A DNA stretch of 64,000 bases from Tanypteryx hageni (lineage: Eukaryota; Arthropoda; Insecta; Odonata; Petaluridae), in assembly GCA_028673005.1 (NCBI GenBank), contig CM054112.1:27134124-27198123 (forward strand), read 5' to 3'. Shown here piece by piece: positions 49,224 through 60,415 of this stretch; position 1 is the stretch's first letter, and the number at the start of each line of letters is the position of its first letter. The notes below the pieces were generated by a model. It did no database searches and was not told the origin of the DNA. It saw only the letters and a program-made list of their open reading frames with translations. The position numbers and the translations under genes were made by a program.

Positions 49224-50299
49224 CTGAAATGAAATGAGATATGGATTATGGAATTAAAACTTTTGTATAAAAAGTTAACATGAAATGTTAGCATATATAA
49301 ATATCATAACATCATGAATATTATTGGAAAAGTTTCCACTAAATGGACCAATTTCTCAAATTTAAAACTTTTTTACTTAAAAACAATCTAATACTTAAAA
49401 TGCATAACTTGAAAGTTAAAATGAATATAATCACAAAACTTACACAAATTGAATTTTAACAAATTAAAACTAATACAAGGTCACAAATTTTTAGTCAGCT
49501 TTGGTCAGCATTTTTATTTAAGGCTAGTGTAATTGCCCATCAAATATGATGGGTATGCATGAATTAAGTATTAAGTTAAAAATGGAAATAAAAATTAATG
49601 AAACCAACTTTTATAGGCACTAAAAAGCAAGCAATAAATATCAAATTCACATAATTGAGTGTTCCATAGAAAAAAAATAGTTTGGGCGAATAGAAATTTT
49701 ATGACAAAGACATACGTTACACTATACAATTCTTATACGCTCAAAATTATTTTTAATTTATGGGACATTTAATTTTGTCCCACTCTTTCTCCAGTCTTTC
49801 TTCCTCTCTCCTTCTCTCTCATATTAAAGTATTCAAAGTACACATTACTTACGCATATAGTATAAGTATTAAGGTGACAATACAATATCAAGGTTTAACA
49901 TTGACATGGTCGGCAAGGCAACATATCGTTAAAAAGCTTAAATTTTTCCAATAAACATGATTTAAATGTAAAACTTGAGCAATTTTGTATCATAAGCAAA
50001 ATGTGACAGTAAGAATAAGAAACGTTATTTATTTTTCATTAAAATGGTACAGGTCCGAAAATCATAGGTAAAATATTTCTAATTTTAATTTGCAAAAGAG
50101 TAAAAGCCTGTAAGTTGAAAAATCAATTGTTACATGTTATCTTATGGGAAATGGCACCCCCGTCCCTGAAAAATCAAAATTCTGGCCCCAAGTTGCACAT
50201 CCTCATGGTCCCATTAATAAATGTAGCAACTTTCAAGTCTAAGTTTCATATTTTTTGAGATATGCTGTCCACACACAACACCCCCCTTTTATTAATATA
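49224..50299. other. intron, nothing recognised
   Basis: AT-rich beginning of the 13.8-kb intron. A 23-bp imperfect palindrome around TGGGACATTTAATTTTGTCC (near 49763) is noted; no gene. Confidence 0.45.
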
Positions 50300-50405
50300 G
50301 GGTCCATCCATATATGACATCACGCACCAAGGGGGGAGAGAGAAGTCTGGTTTATGTGACAATGGGGAGTAGGGTGGTTTAGAAAAATGTGACATCACAA
50401 AATAA
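50300..50405. repeat. dispersed repeat fragment
   Basis: TAGGGTCCATCCATATATGAC, trimmed here to its core GGTCCATCCATATATGAC, followed by ATCACGCACCAAGGGGGGAG and ending AATGTGACATCAC. This opening (GGTCCATCCATATATTACGTCACGC) is a common dispersed repeat of insect genomes. Only one end is present. Confidence 0.4.
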
Positions 50406-51245
50406 CATCAGCACAATCTACCAGAGACTACTACATATACTCTTTTCCACCCTTTGAAGACAGAATTACGCTTATGGCATGCACAGTTGCCAAATTTCCC
50501 CAGGGTTAGAGCCAGTGCTCATGCCTTATTAAATGCTAAAAAAATAAAACTAATAATTTAATGCAATCACTGGAAGCCAATATATGTGCATGTTTTATCG
50601 TAATTATTGGTTAATCTTATCGTTTAATTATATTTGGTAATTAAAATTAAGCATATTATTTTTTGTGAGCTACTTGCAGCATTATCTTTTTAAAACAATA
50701 AAAAAATAGTCAGAGTAATTTACAGTTAAAAAGAATAATACGTTTTATGCTCAGCTGATTCACCTCTTACCTACGCGCAATGGACATATAACGTACGAGG
50801 TATTGCAATGAATAGCTGGTTTGCAAAGGAGGAGAGAAACCTGGTGCTGGTATAGGAGGTAGGGTGTACTCTAGAGACCACCGTGCCTACAGGAACTACG
50901 GACTCTAGAGTACAAGATGCCGGTATAGTCCACCATGCCTCCTACAGGTGTGGCAGGCAACATTTACTCCAGGTAAGCAAGACGTATTCTAGAGCAGTGG
51001 TTCTCAGGCAGATCTACCTTGCGACCCCCTAATGCAGATGTTCAGTCGCTGCGACCCCCCCCCCCCATGATTTTTTGAGATGTAAAAAATGGATTTCTCC
51101 GAAAATGGGAATTTATGATAAGCTAAAATGTTACCACTGAAATTATTTTATTTATAAATATTTATGCATATAGATAGATTTTTAGATGTGTGTCATTACT
51201 GAGACATATCTTCTTGTTATTTATTACATTGGAATAACACATACA

Positions 51246-51337
51246 GGGTGTCCGAGAAGTCACCTTATCTCTGATTTACTTTCATGATATATTTGTTACA
51301 TTTTCTGACATGTAATTTTATTTTATGAATCCAGTGG
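51246..51337. repeat. left end of a mariner/Tc1-type element
   Basis: TA followed by CAGGGTGTCCGAGAAGTCAC, then CTTATCTC. The start CAGGGTG-TCC is typical of mariner-type elements. It is paired in the nest with the transposase fragment at 55381-55665, on the other side of the inner hAT; the right end was not located. Confidence 0.5.
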
Positions 51338-52138
51338 CACCATCAGGGGCAGATACAGGGCTAGATGACCGCCTAGGGCCTCATGCCTCATAGGAGCCTT
51401 GCATCTGACCCCTAAAGGCAAACTAGGAAAGAAACGCATTGATGGTGATGTGTGAGCAGTCGCGCTCGAAACAGTCTAGAAAGCTTTTGCAGATGTTTAT
51501 TTGGAGAATAGCGACGAGCGATTAAAAATTAACAGAAATAGATCTGGAGAAAGAAAGAAACACTGAGCGTGCGCAGTCACGCACGGATTGCCGTCGTGAA
51601 GAGAGCAAAGGTTCAAGGATTTTGCAGATGTGTTTGAGATCAAGTCGAACAATGAAAAGAAATAGACCTCAATTAGCTCCACCTCTCACCTGGAAATCCA
51701 AAATCAAAACATTTAATTCCACTGCTCTTTTCTGAACATAAATTGTACATCGGACGGTGGGATGTATGGTTCTCGCCAGATGTATTGTACAATCTATGTC
51801 AGATAATGTTGAGTTAATAAGTCAGCAGCTTAATATTAGAAGTGAAAGAAATGTTTAAAGAGTTTGAAAAGTCCCAGCACAAAGAACTAGTCATGCATTT
51901 TAGATGATGAAGATGATCGTTGTAAAAGAGAACTGGTGTGTTCGAGGACTTAATCAGGCGGACTTAGCTGGCTCTCATAGTTGGTTCGTAGTTCCTATGA
52001 ATCTCCAATAGCTAAGCGGCATTATCACAGGGCATTTTATTGTATTCGTGAATCATTATCATAATTAACATCATTATTTTAATCTGACTAAAATATTTAG
52101 TTTAGCGTTATTACATTAAGAATAATAATTAACCCCAT

Positions 52139-54380
52139 TTAACCTTTTGCACTCGGGTGTCGAGTGTGCCTCGACATGGCTAGCATCGGCACCAGCTCAT
52201 ATGTCGAGCCACACTCGACACGGTGTTTCATCGTGAGGAGAAGGGGGATTTTTGTCCATTTTTTCCAATAACTTTTCTTGTAATCATCAGCGTGGAAATA
52301 CGAGTAAACAACAACTTAATAAAGCAACATGGATTATTTTAAAAATGAATAATATCCTTCTATAATCTACCCATAAAGGACGTTTCCAGCCGATGCCGCT
52401 GCAGCAGATGTTCGTCTTTATCTATTTACTGAGGTGTAAGTGCATTTTCGCTTGCATTAGCTGCCATTCATTACTTGGAAATCATTTGTTTATTTCAGAT
52501 AATGAATTACCAAATGGGGATCATGCATCTGAAAGAGGAGTTGCGTCCGAAATTAAAGTTCGTCAGAAAGAAAAGTTCGCTCGGTCAGCTGTCCCGTCTC
52601 GTATTGGCTTCTAGTATCAACCCCTTTTTTCATTTCGTTTTCTTCTTGTGGTCATCCACCCACCACTGACCCATCAAAGGCCCATTCTCTTTTTATCTCT
52701 TGCATAGAGAACATCTTGAGTAGGTGGGTCCCTTTACACGATGAGTCATATTCTTCTGAGCTTCCATGATCTTACCTTAGTAAACAATCGTCCCTCTATC
52801 ACTCTGAGGTTTGCTTACGTTTCTAGAAGCATCTCTCAGATGTTTTCATGACACAGGGTTCTCTTACAAACGACGCCTTCTCTGTAGTTGACTGAATGCT
52901 TTGTCCGCAAGTAGTCGTATAATCAGAACGAATTGCATCTCCTTAGGATGGATAGATTTTCAAAAGATTTAGAAAGCAGTGACGATGAATTTTACATTGA
53001 CAATGAAGAAACTATTGAAAAACATAATAGTGACGAAAGTGAGTGCTCTGATCACGCATATGAGGATAATGAACCAATCGCTGGTCCGAGTGGAATTACG
53101 AAAAGGAAAACTTCCCTTGTTTCACCCAAAGATCAGAGTGAATGTACTGACGGTGACAGTGATGTTGAATTTGTAAAGACAAAACGAAAGATACGCTTCA
53201 TCACGTATAATCCTAAAAAGCCAACAAAATGGGGTATTCGTTTGTATGTCCTTTCAGATTCTAAATGCGGTTACGTACATTCATTTGTCCCTTATTATGG
53301 TGGAATAACCTGTGAAACCCTGGTAAGACCTGATCTTCCTTTTACTACCAGAATCGTTTTAGAACATCACGACAGATTGAAGAACTCAGTATCTGATTCT
53401 CAAGGCTATCATCTCTTTACTGATAGATATTACACAAGTGTCACTCTTGCAAGGGGATTGCTCAAAGAAAAATCTCACTTGAAAGGGACAATAATGCCCA
53501 ATAGGAAAGACAATCCAACAGTTATCAAGCATCCTAAACTGAAGAAAGGGGAGATAGTGGCGTACAGAGATGAAAATGTACTGCTTCTTGCATGGAAAGA
53601 CAAGAGGATAGTCACCATGCTTAGTACATGGGACACTTCAGAGACTGAAGCTGTGGAAAGAAGAGTGCGAGGCGGTGGCAAAGAAAGAGTTGCCAAACCC
53701 AAGGTCGTGACAAATTATACGAATTTTATGGAGGGAGTTGATATAGCTGATCACTACACCAGCACGTACTGTTTTATGAGGAAGACTCTAAAATGGTGGC
53801 GTAAATTGTTTTTCTGGGGGCTTGAGGTCAGTGTTGTGAATTCTTACATTTTGTACAAAGAATGCCAAAAAAGAAAAAAATGAAAAACCGATATCTCATG
53901 TACGATTTATTAGGAAACTTGTACGTGATCTAGTTGGAGATTTCCGGGGTGGTACACTAACTTCTAGGGGTAGACCATCATCCACAGAACAAGAGCAACG
54001 TTTAGATGGAAAGCTCCATATAATCATCCCTCACCCTAACAAAAAACATAAAGATTGTGTTGTTTGTTCTAATAGAAAAGTCCAAGGTGGAAGAAGAGAG
54101 ACAATTTATATCTGTGAGACATGTGAATGTAATCCAGGTCTTCATGTGGGTGAATGTTTCAAAAAATATCACACCATAAAAAAATATAGAGATTAAAATT
54201 GCTGTATGAGTTGAAAAATAATTTTTAATGTAAAAAAATGCAAATAAATAAGTTTATATGAAAATAAAATTGAGTTTTTCATCATAGTGCCGCCATTTAT
54301 GAAAAATGGGGGTATTTAAAAATTAAATTCCGAGTAGACTAATAGAATCAAGAAAAAAAAATCCGAGTGCAAAGGGTTAA
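52139..54380 (+). mobile_element. piggyBac-type element 'F' (internally deleted)
   Basis: TTAA at 52139-52142 and 54377-54380. Ends CCTTTTGCACTCGG and CCGAGTGCAAAGG are inverted. The left end carries the dyad TGTCGAG-TGTGC-CTCGACA at about 52159 and, 40 bp on, the same dyad in mirror orientation (TGTCGAGCCACACTCGACA). It encloses a transposase that lacks a large middle part. Confidence 0.9.
52948..54196 (+). pseudogene. piggyBac (PGBD4-like) transposase lacking the first catalytic Asp
   Basis: Start ATG 52948 (MDRFSKDLESSDDEF) gives an acidic N-terminus with EPIAGPSG. At KTKRKI the text jumps to RFITYNPKKPTKWGIRLYVL, so the roughly 200-residue stretch that should hold the first half of the DDE domain and its first Asp is missing in frame. 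Then SDSKCGYVHSFVPYYGG, HLFTDRYYTSVTLARGLL (second Asp), YTNFMEGVDIADHYTS (third Asp), KWWRKLFFWGLEVSVVNSYI. A one-base slip in an A-run near 53875 ends the frame; the next frame gives RFIRKLVRDLVGDFRGG and the zinc tail DCVVCSNRK, YICETCECNPGLHVGECF to 54196. Confidence 0.88.
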
Positions 54381-54639
54381 GTATTAATATGTCCGGGAGA
54401 TAGATAGATAATCAGGATAAAGATAGAAAGTTTGAATCAAGAGCATTTAAAAGGAAAAAGTGTGCTATATTGGAAGAATCACAACGAAGTAAAAGACCTT
54501 GAAGAAATTTTTCAAGGAGTGCAGTGAAAAAACTGATTCTAGTTGGAGTGTTAGTGAAAAAAATGAAAATCTTATTGATGTTTACTGTGAAAGTAGAAAT
54601 GAAAATCTTAAAGACCCAACATAACTGTGCAAACTGGAG

Positions 54640-55120
54640 CTGAAACAGGTATAATTATTCAAAATAGCCCAAAATTGTGTGATGAGTATGATAGTAGTGT
54701 TCCGTCAACTCCTACATCAACAGAATTGGTTGCTGTTGGAGAATTGCCTAGTGTATTCACCAATTTTAGTGATCCTGGAGAGTAGATTTTCCTTTTGACT
54801 CATAATCAATTGAGCAATATTGTTCGGAAAGGTCCAATTCGCATCTTAAGAGAAAATGATGACTTTCCATTAGATGATAAAAACTGACATTTTAGGTTAT
54901 TTTACTACAAACGAGTATTAATCAACAGTGAAAAGCATCTCCCAACGCAAGAGTAGAAAACCGCTGTTGTAAAACAAGTGAAGTTCTTCCAGACAGATTC
55001 GATGTGAAATTGATAGTTGTAGAATTAAGAACTTTGGCTCAATGTTGTTACTACAGTGAACCAACTGCCTCTAATCCATCTGAAGACTGGCCCACGATCA
55101 ACATCAGAAGCTGTAAGTAT
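54640..55120 (+). pseudogene. hAT (ZMYM-like) transposase N-terminal remnant
   Basis: In one frame LTHNQLSNIVRKGPIRILRE, NDDFPLDDKN, then FRLFYYKRVLINSEKHLPTQ. This matches the TTF zinc-finger region of ZMYM-like hAT proteins (L-T-x-x-Q...V-x-x-GP...FP-x-D...F...YY-x-R-x-L-x-N-G-E). Stops before and after; the catalytic and dimerisation parts are gone. It belongs to the inner hAT element. Confidence 0.55.
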
Positions 55121-55380
55121 ATATATAAATAAATAACTCAAAATTTGTTTGCATGTTTTTTTTCATTAAAATATAAACTCGTACTCAGAAATCGTAAGTC
55201 GTGGGACTTGCAAACTCCTATCGCCTAGGGGCCTCTCACCCTCTTAGTCCGCCTTTCAGCACCATCATATTCGACACAGAGATTGATGCGTTGCCATGTC
55301 CTTCATGACCTCTTCTGCGGCATTTGTGTTGTTTGAGAAATTTTGTTTGGTCCAATAAGAATCCTCATTACACGTAGAAG

Positions 55381-55665
55381 ATGGAAAACAACCCACCACA
55401 TGTGATGTTGTGGGCAGGTATAACTTCCAGTCATGTAATTGGCCCATATTTCTTTGATGGACATGTCAACAGTGTATCATATCTGGAAATGTTTAAGAAT
55501 TATCTTATAGCAGAGGGATCATGGAGCAGGTGTGGTTCAGCAAGATGGTGTGCCAGCCCATATCGTGCTAAATTTTTGCTACTTCCTCAACCAAGCATTT
55601 ATTCTGAAGATTCCAAATGTCAATCAAACAAACTTATAAACTATAAATTAAAATCGAAGGATTGA
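55381..55665 (+). pseudogene. mariner-type (IS630/Tc1) transposase fragment
   Basis: The open frame begins MENNPPHVMLWAGITSSHVI and continues GPYFFDGHVNSVSYLEMFKN, YLIAEG. This is the W-x-G-I-x...I-G-P-Y-F-F-x-G...V-x-x-Y-L-x-M-L core between the first and second catalytic Asp of mariner-type transposases. It then goes out of frame where the QQDGAPAHY block should follow (a related frame gives QQDGVPAHI-like text). Part of a copy interrupted by the inner hAT. Confidence 0.7.
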
Positions 55666-55870
55666 GAGTATTAGGAAAAATCAATTGGCATAGCAAAGAC
55701 TGCTTGTGGTCCCCAAAAAATTGTCTCCCTTGGGAGTCGCAACCCTATGTATGAGAACCACTGCTCTAGAGTACGTGCTACTTCCAGACACTATGTACTC
55801 TAGAGTACGTGGTGCCTAGGTAAGGCGTACTCTCAAGTCTGGCTTGTCGGGAGTTCACGTTGCCTGCCAC

Positions 55871-56730
55871 ACTGGCTTTTAGCCTGCTCTTAATGAGGAG
55901 CAAGGACATACCCAGGGGAGTGTCCAGACCCTCCCTTCCACCCTGGTGTACAGACACTTGTGGATCTGTGATAACCATGCTAAAAACTTGCTGCATTGCC
56001 TCTTGCTATGCTGCCACTTGCTGCATTGAGTTATGAGAACTAAAAACGTTATAAAAGTTTATATTATTTAAACAAGACTTTTATTTAATTGATTGCTGGA
56101 AATTGGTTTTTGGCCTCAGACACCTCCCAAAGTAAATTTCTGGGTACGTGCATGACGAGGAGCATATTACCTTTATGAATAACTATGTCACTCATTGAGG
56201 ACACTCCTTCCATATTGGAGTGTGTCGAAGGCCATAACATGCCAAACAATCACTTGCTTTAAACTCTCATACAAGATTGTTTCATTGTTTCAAACACTGG
56301 GTCCTTCTCCCTTGGGAAAAATCTTTGGCACTTGTCCCATTGGATAATTCTGTTCCTTCCTTCATGATTTGCACATTTTACAGAGGAACCAAAAAGCTGG
56401 CACCTAATGACCATCTCCCTTAGAAACATCTCGGTGCAAACCTCTCATCTATTCATTTAAGTGTCATAAATTCTCCTTGTTGAGGATTTGCAAACGAATT
56501 TTGGTCTGTGTTTACTTCTAATGAAGCCTCTTTCTTCACAGGTTGGGAGGTCGAGGGTAAGTTTTTTATTTTGTCTCATTTCTTCAGGGTATTTTTTGTG
56601 AGGCTTCAAAACTGCTTTTGAGAGGAACTCAAAAATCAGCTTTGTTAAGTGTTATATTTTGAGCTTCCCATATATACGAAGTTACATAATTTTACCTTGG
56701 TTATAGTCTTATTGTTAGTTAGTTGCATTC
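55871..56730. other. intron sequence, nothing recognised
   Basis: Intron between the nest and the piggyBac-type end at 56731. Contains two copies of TTGCTGCATTG near 55988-56026; otherwise no recognisable feature. Confidence 0.4.
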
Positions 56731-56830
56731 TTAACCCCTCAACATCGTCCTTCCTGAGTACCCAATACGCTGGACGAAAACTTCATATGTGGTAGTCCTA
56801 CGTACTGAGTATGTCGCGGAGATCGCTCGA
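56731..56830. mobile_element. piggyBac-type terminus (possible partner at 62295)
   Basis: TTAA (56731-56734) then CCCCTCAACATCGTCC, and a dyad-like ACGTACT-G-AGTATGT at about 56801 that shares TACTGAGTA with the motif of element C. A possible opposite end, TTGATGGGTTAA, stops at 62295. If they pair, the Tigger at 56991 and the MITE at 60416 are insertions inside it. No transposase of this element was found. Confidence 0.45.
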
Positions 56831-57181
56831 TTTCTTAATTTTTTCGATGCAATACATTTTCTTAAATCTGAAAAAACTTGATCTATTTCAAAACAATAAC
56901 CTTGGGTCTTCCTATTGGGCTTAATTCAGCAATTTTTACTTTCTTTTTACCTTTATTATATGTTAAATTTTGTGGCTGGATTTCCACGTACAGTAAAACC
57001 CCGATTTAATGTTCCCGCATTTAGTGAAGATTTTTTCAGGTCCCGACAATAGCTCCATATAAACAATGTATTATTTTCCCGCATTTAGTGAAACCCGATT
57101 TAGTGAAAAACCCGCATTTAGTGAAAAAATATTATGTACTCGTACTTCAATTTTTATTTGACGTTTCCCGCATTTAGTAAA

Positions 57182-58061
57182 CTTTTTCATGTGCAAAAAG
57201 AAATCACAAAAGAAACATATTGTACGTAAAAATTACGATATACACTCAAAACATTGTGAATGGCTCATCATGCGCAAGCGGCTACATTGTCTGCTAAGAC
57301 GGTAGCAGCCGCAAGGAAACCGTAAATCCTACAATGTAATGAATCCTGCTCGTATGTTCCTCATTTCTGGTATCACGCTCAGTTACCTGTTTTCATAGTG
57401 TGCTATATACTCGACGTCATTTACGAGAAAATGCCCTTTGAAAATCACGATCCGAGAGTCATCGAAATAAGAACGTTAAAAGTCCTTTCCTAATTTTCTT
57501 GGAGCGTTGGTCTAGGGGAAACGGGTTGGATTACAAATATTTTTGCCAGGGTTCGATTCTCGAAGGGACCAATATTTTTTTCTCCGGTTTTTTAAATTTG
57601 TTCGCAATTTCCAGCATATCATCGATAAAACATGCAAACCATTTTAAAAAAATGTATTCAATGCATTATAACCACTATTTTCTTCATCGTAATTCTTAAC
57701 GAACATAATTTTACGGATCACCCATTCGCTTTACCATCTCGTCATGTATTGATCATGATTTAAAGTTCTTATCTCGATGACTCTCGGATCGCGATTTTCA
57801 AAGGGCATTTTCTCGTAAACGACGTCGAGTATATAGCACACTATGACAACAGGTAACTGAGCGTGATACCAGAAATGAGGAACATACGAGCGGGATTCAT
57901 TACACTGTAGGATTTACGGTTTCCTTGCGGCCGCTACCGTCTTAGGAGACAATGTAGCCGCTTGCGCGTGATGAGCCATTCACAATGTTTTGAGCGTCTA
58001 TCTTAATTTTTACGTACAATATGCTTCTTTTCTGATTTCTTTTTGCTCATGAAAAAGTTTT
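57182..58061. repeat. long inverted repeat, arms of about 290 bp
   Basis: 57182-57472 is mirrored by 57762-58061. Paired words include CTTTTTCATG / CATGAAAAAG, TTGTACGTAAAAATTA / TAATTTTTACGTACAA, AACATTGTGAATGGCTCATC, GCAAGCGGCTACATTGTC, GGAAACCGTAAATCCTACA, CGTATGTTCCTCATTTCTGG, TCACGCTCAGTTACCTGTT and TAGCACACTATGA-like ends. Identity is high (roughly nine in ten by eye). The 290-bp spacer contains tRNA-like text. A third, direct copy of the arm end (CTCGATGACTCTCGGATCGC, AAACGACGTCGAGT) lies at 58069-58130. Confidence 0.85.
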
Positions 58062-58319
58062 AACGTTCTTATCTCGATGACTCTCGGATCGCGATTTTCA
58101 AAGGACATTTTCTCGTAAACGACGTCGAGTTGGCACCTAGGTATGAATAGGAGTCCGTTATTTTGCATATAATTTCATTCTGCAAAGTCGCAATCCGATA
58201 CGAGTGTCACACCTTGGGGGCTTCCCTTGTGAGACATGTCAGCTGATTACTACGATCCCGATGACGTAATGCCTGTCCCCTCTCCGTCTACCTTATCTAG
58301 CAGTTCAACTCTTCGTTGT

Positions 58320-59429
58320 GCTGCCTGCCTGGCGAAAGTGCTAGTGTTGATGAAGGAGCTGTTGACTACTGGAAGAGTGTAACATTGGTAAGGTATTTAG
58401 AAGGCTATAAGCCGAATGATATTTTTAATGCAGATGAAACGCATTTTTTTCAACCTTCTTCCATCAAAAACTCTTGCTACTAGAGGAGACAAGTGCCATG
58501 GTGGAAAGAGAAGTAAATATAGGATAACTGCACTTTTATGTGCAAATTCAGATGGCAGTGAAAAGTTGACGCCTCTAATAATAGGTAAATTTGCCAAGCC
58601 AAGGTGTTTTAAAAATGTACAGGCATTGCCATGTAAATATACCAGTAATAAAAATGCATGGATGACAATAGATATATTTAAAACATTTTTGAAATCATTA
58701 GATGCAAAGATGGGTGGTGAAAATAGAAAAATTCTTCTATTTATTGATAAATGTCCGGCCCACCCTCCAGATACTGATTTTCTTTGCAATATTAAAGTGG
58801 TGTTTTTTCCAGCTAATTGTACTAGCCATCTGCAGCCACTTGACTTGGGCATTATTCACTCCATGAAAGCAAAGTACAGGAAGGCTTTGGGGCAGAAAGC
58901 AGTATCCTACATTGAGATGAATAAACATTTGATACTGAGCGTCCTTCAGGGTTTGCATATGGTAACAGCTGCATGGAATTCAGTTACACCTCAAACAATA
59001 TCAAACTGTTTTCATAAGGCTGCGTTCAATTGCAACAATGCTATGGAAATTGATGTAGATATCGATGTGATTGACCACTAAAATTGGTTGAAAATTGCAC
59101 CTGACATGGACACAAATTTTGAAGAGTTTGTCCGGTGTGATGATCTTGAGAGTACGTCTGGTCCTCCACAAGACGTGGAAGAAATCTGTAATACCAAAGA
59201 GGCAGAGGAAGAAGGGGAAGTAGTAGAAGAGGCAGTACAAGAAGAAGAATCAGTTCCCACACTTGGTGAAGCGGTTCAGGCACTTGAAGTGGTGCGAAGA
59301 TATTTAACTTCTTTTGATGTGAACAGCACTACTATATCAAAAGTAAATTCTTTGGAGCGAGAAGTTCTGAATGTTCAGAGCACCTGCCAGAAGAAGCAAA
59401 CAAGTTTGCTGGAATATTTTAATAAATAA
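58320..59429 (+). pseudogene. Tigger transposase, N-terminus lost, with PIP box
   Basis: Decayed start text YLEGYKPNDIFNADETHFF (first Asp) is followed by a frameshift into 58416-59081: RYRITALLCANSDGSEKL-like core (KYRITALLCANSDGSEKLTP), LIIGKFAKPRCFK, NAWMTIDIFK, ILLFIDKCPAHPP (second Asp), FFPANCTSHLQPLDLGII (third Asp). A stop at 59079-59081 and re-entry at 59088 give the acidic tail DTNFEEFVRCDDLESTSG and, at the end, QTSLLEYF (59397-59420), a PCNA-interaction motif just before the stop. The DNA-binding part is replaced by the long inverted repeat. Confidence 0.85.
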
Positions 59430-60415
59430 TTTTCTTGTAGCTATGTATGCTTGGTTTTTGAATAATTTTGATATTTTTTGTGAAATTCCAAATATATTTT
59501 AATATTTTTTATTTAATGTTGTATGATGAAGCTTTTTAAAGGAGGGATGAAAAATTGTTTCAAGATTTATGCCAATTTTGAAAATACTTTGAAAATTTTG
59601 AAATTATTTTTTGTAATCATATGAATGATTCATTACAGAAATTTTCATATTCAATAGCAATAAGGCTTGTTTGTCACTGGAATTTGTTTATAAATGTTTA
59701 TTTTAAAAGTATTAATATAAGTATTGTGCATACAAAATTGAAAAATGGATTTTTATTATAGAGACCATTTTCAGTGGCCTTATTCTGGTATTGTATAATG
59801 GAACTAATACACAAGCAAAAAAGATAAATTTAACTCATTTTAATTGAAAACCTCCATTTAATGAAAACCTCGATTTAGTGAAATATATTCTAATCCCCCA
59901 GCGATTCGTTAAATAGGGGTTTTACTGTAGTTACGTAAATTGTGGCTTCTAAAAACCCTTATTCAATGCTGAGACGAACTGTATCTCAACACGAATGCTT
60001 CTGTGAAGTGAAAGGAGATTGTGACTCTGCTTACCTGCCCACCGAATTATCTTTCTCTTGGGTTTTTCTTATGTGTCAGTGCTTGAGAGCTATAAGATGA
60101 GGAGTGCCGAACCATTGTTCAGCTCTCAGGGCCATGTTCATGCTTTAGCATTTCTTGAGAGCAATAGTATGAGAGAGAGAGAAACATCTGCATATGTCCT
60201 AGGTACGTAAGTAAGCCATTTTGATGATGTCTGCTGCTATTTCTTGAGCGAGAGTGCTTTCAGGCTGAGTGCACGGGTCCTTACACTCAGGTCAAAGGAG
60301 AAATATTCTTGTGTCAATCTAAAGAACTTAGTCAGAAGGAAACCTTCACATTGTGCAGAGGAAATTTCATTTGTGTTTTATAGTGTAAATTTTTAGGAAT
60401 TAATTTCATGACAAT

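Larger units (their letters stand above)
51346..55259 (+). mobile_element. hAT element (ZMYM/TTF type), inner, exact 8-bp duplication
   Basis: CACCATCA is repeated exactly at 51338-51345 and 55260-55267. Between them the ends GGGGCAGATACAGGGCTAG, then CCGCCTAGGGCC, and GCCTAGGGGCCTCTCACC, then TAGTCCGCCTTTCAG, are diverged inverted repeats of the type found on TTF/ZMYM-like hAT elements. It contains a piggyBac element (52139-54380) and a decayed hAT transposase after it. Confidence 0.8.
50995..55763. mobile_element. hAT element, outer (8-bp target TTCTAGAG/CTCTAGAG)
   Basis: Ends CAGTGGTTCTCAGGCAGA and TATGAGAACCACTG, with subterminal TTGCGACCCCC and GGGAGTCGCAACC, are the standard CAGTGGTTCTCA...GCGACCCC ends of one hAT group. 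The flanks TTCTAGAG (50987-50994) and CTCTAGAG (55764-55771) form the 8-bp duplication with one mismatch. Its interior has been replaced by later insertions. Confidence 0.85.
50806..55870. repeat. CTCTAGAG-rich foldback element split by a transposon nest
   Basis: The flanks of the hAT nest share the word CTCTAGAGTAC (50869-, 50910-, 55764-, 55798-) and mirror one another: TGTGGCAGGCAAC at about 50949 pairs perfectly with GTTGCCTGCCACA at 55859-55871. GC-rich compared with its surroundings and non-coding. The outer hAT used one of the TCTAGAG words as its target. Confidence 0.5.
56991..59927 (+). mobile_element. Tigger transposon with internal long inverted repeat
   Basis: TA at 56989-56990 and 59928-59929. 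Ends CAGTAAAACCCCGATTTAAT and AATAGGGGTTTTACTG are inverted, with subterminal repeats of CCCGCATTTAGTGAAA. The 2.9-kb body contains, in order, a large inverted repeat (57182-58061), the 3' two-thirds of a Tigger transposase and its acidic tail. A terminal fragment of the same family is at 32030-32194. Confidence 0.88.

Noticed and set aside
57500..57575. tRNA gene
   Set aside because: A-box and B-box-like words are present, but the acceptor, D and T stems do not pair (about half of the acceptor positions mismatch), so it is at most a tRNA-derived fragment.
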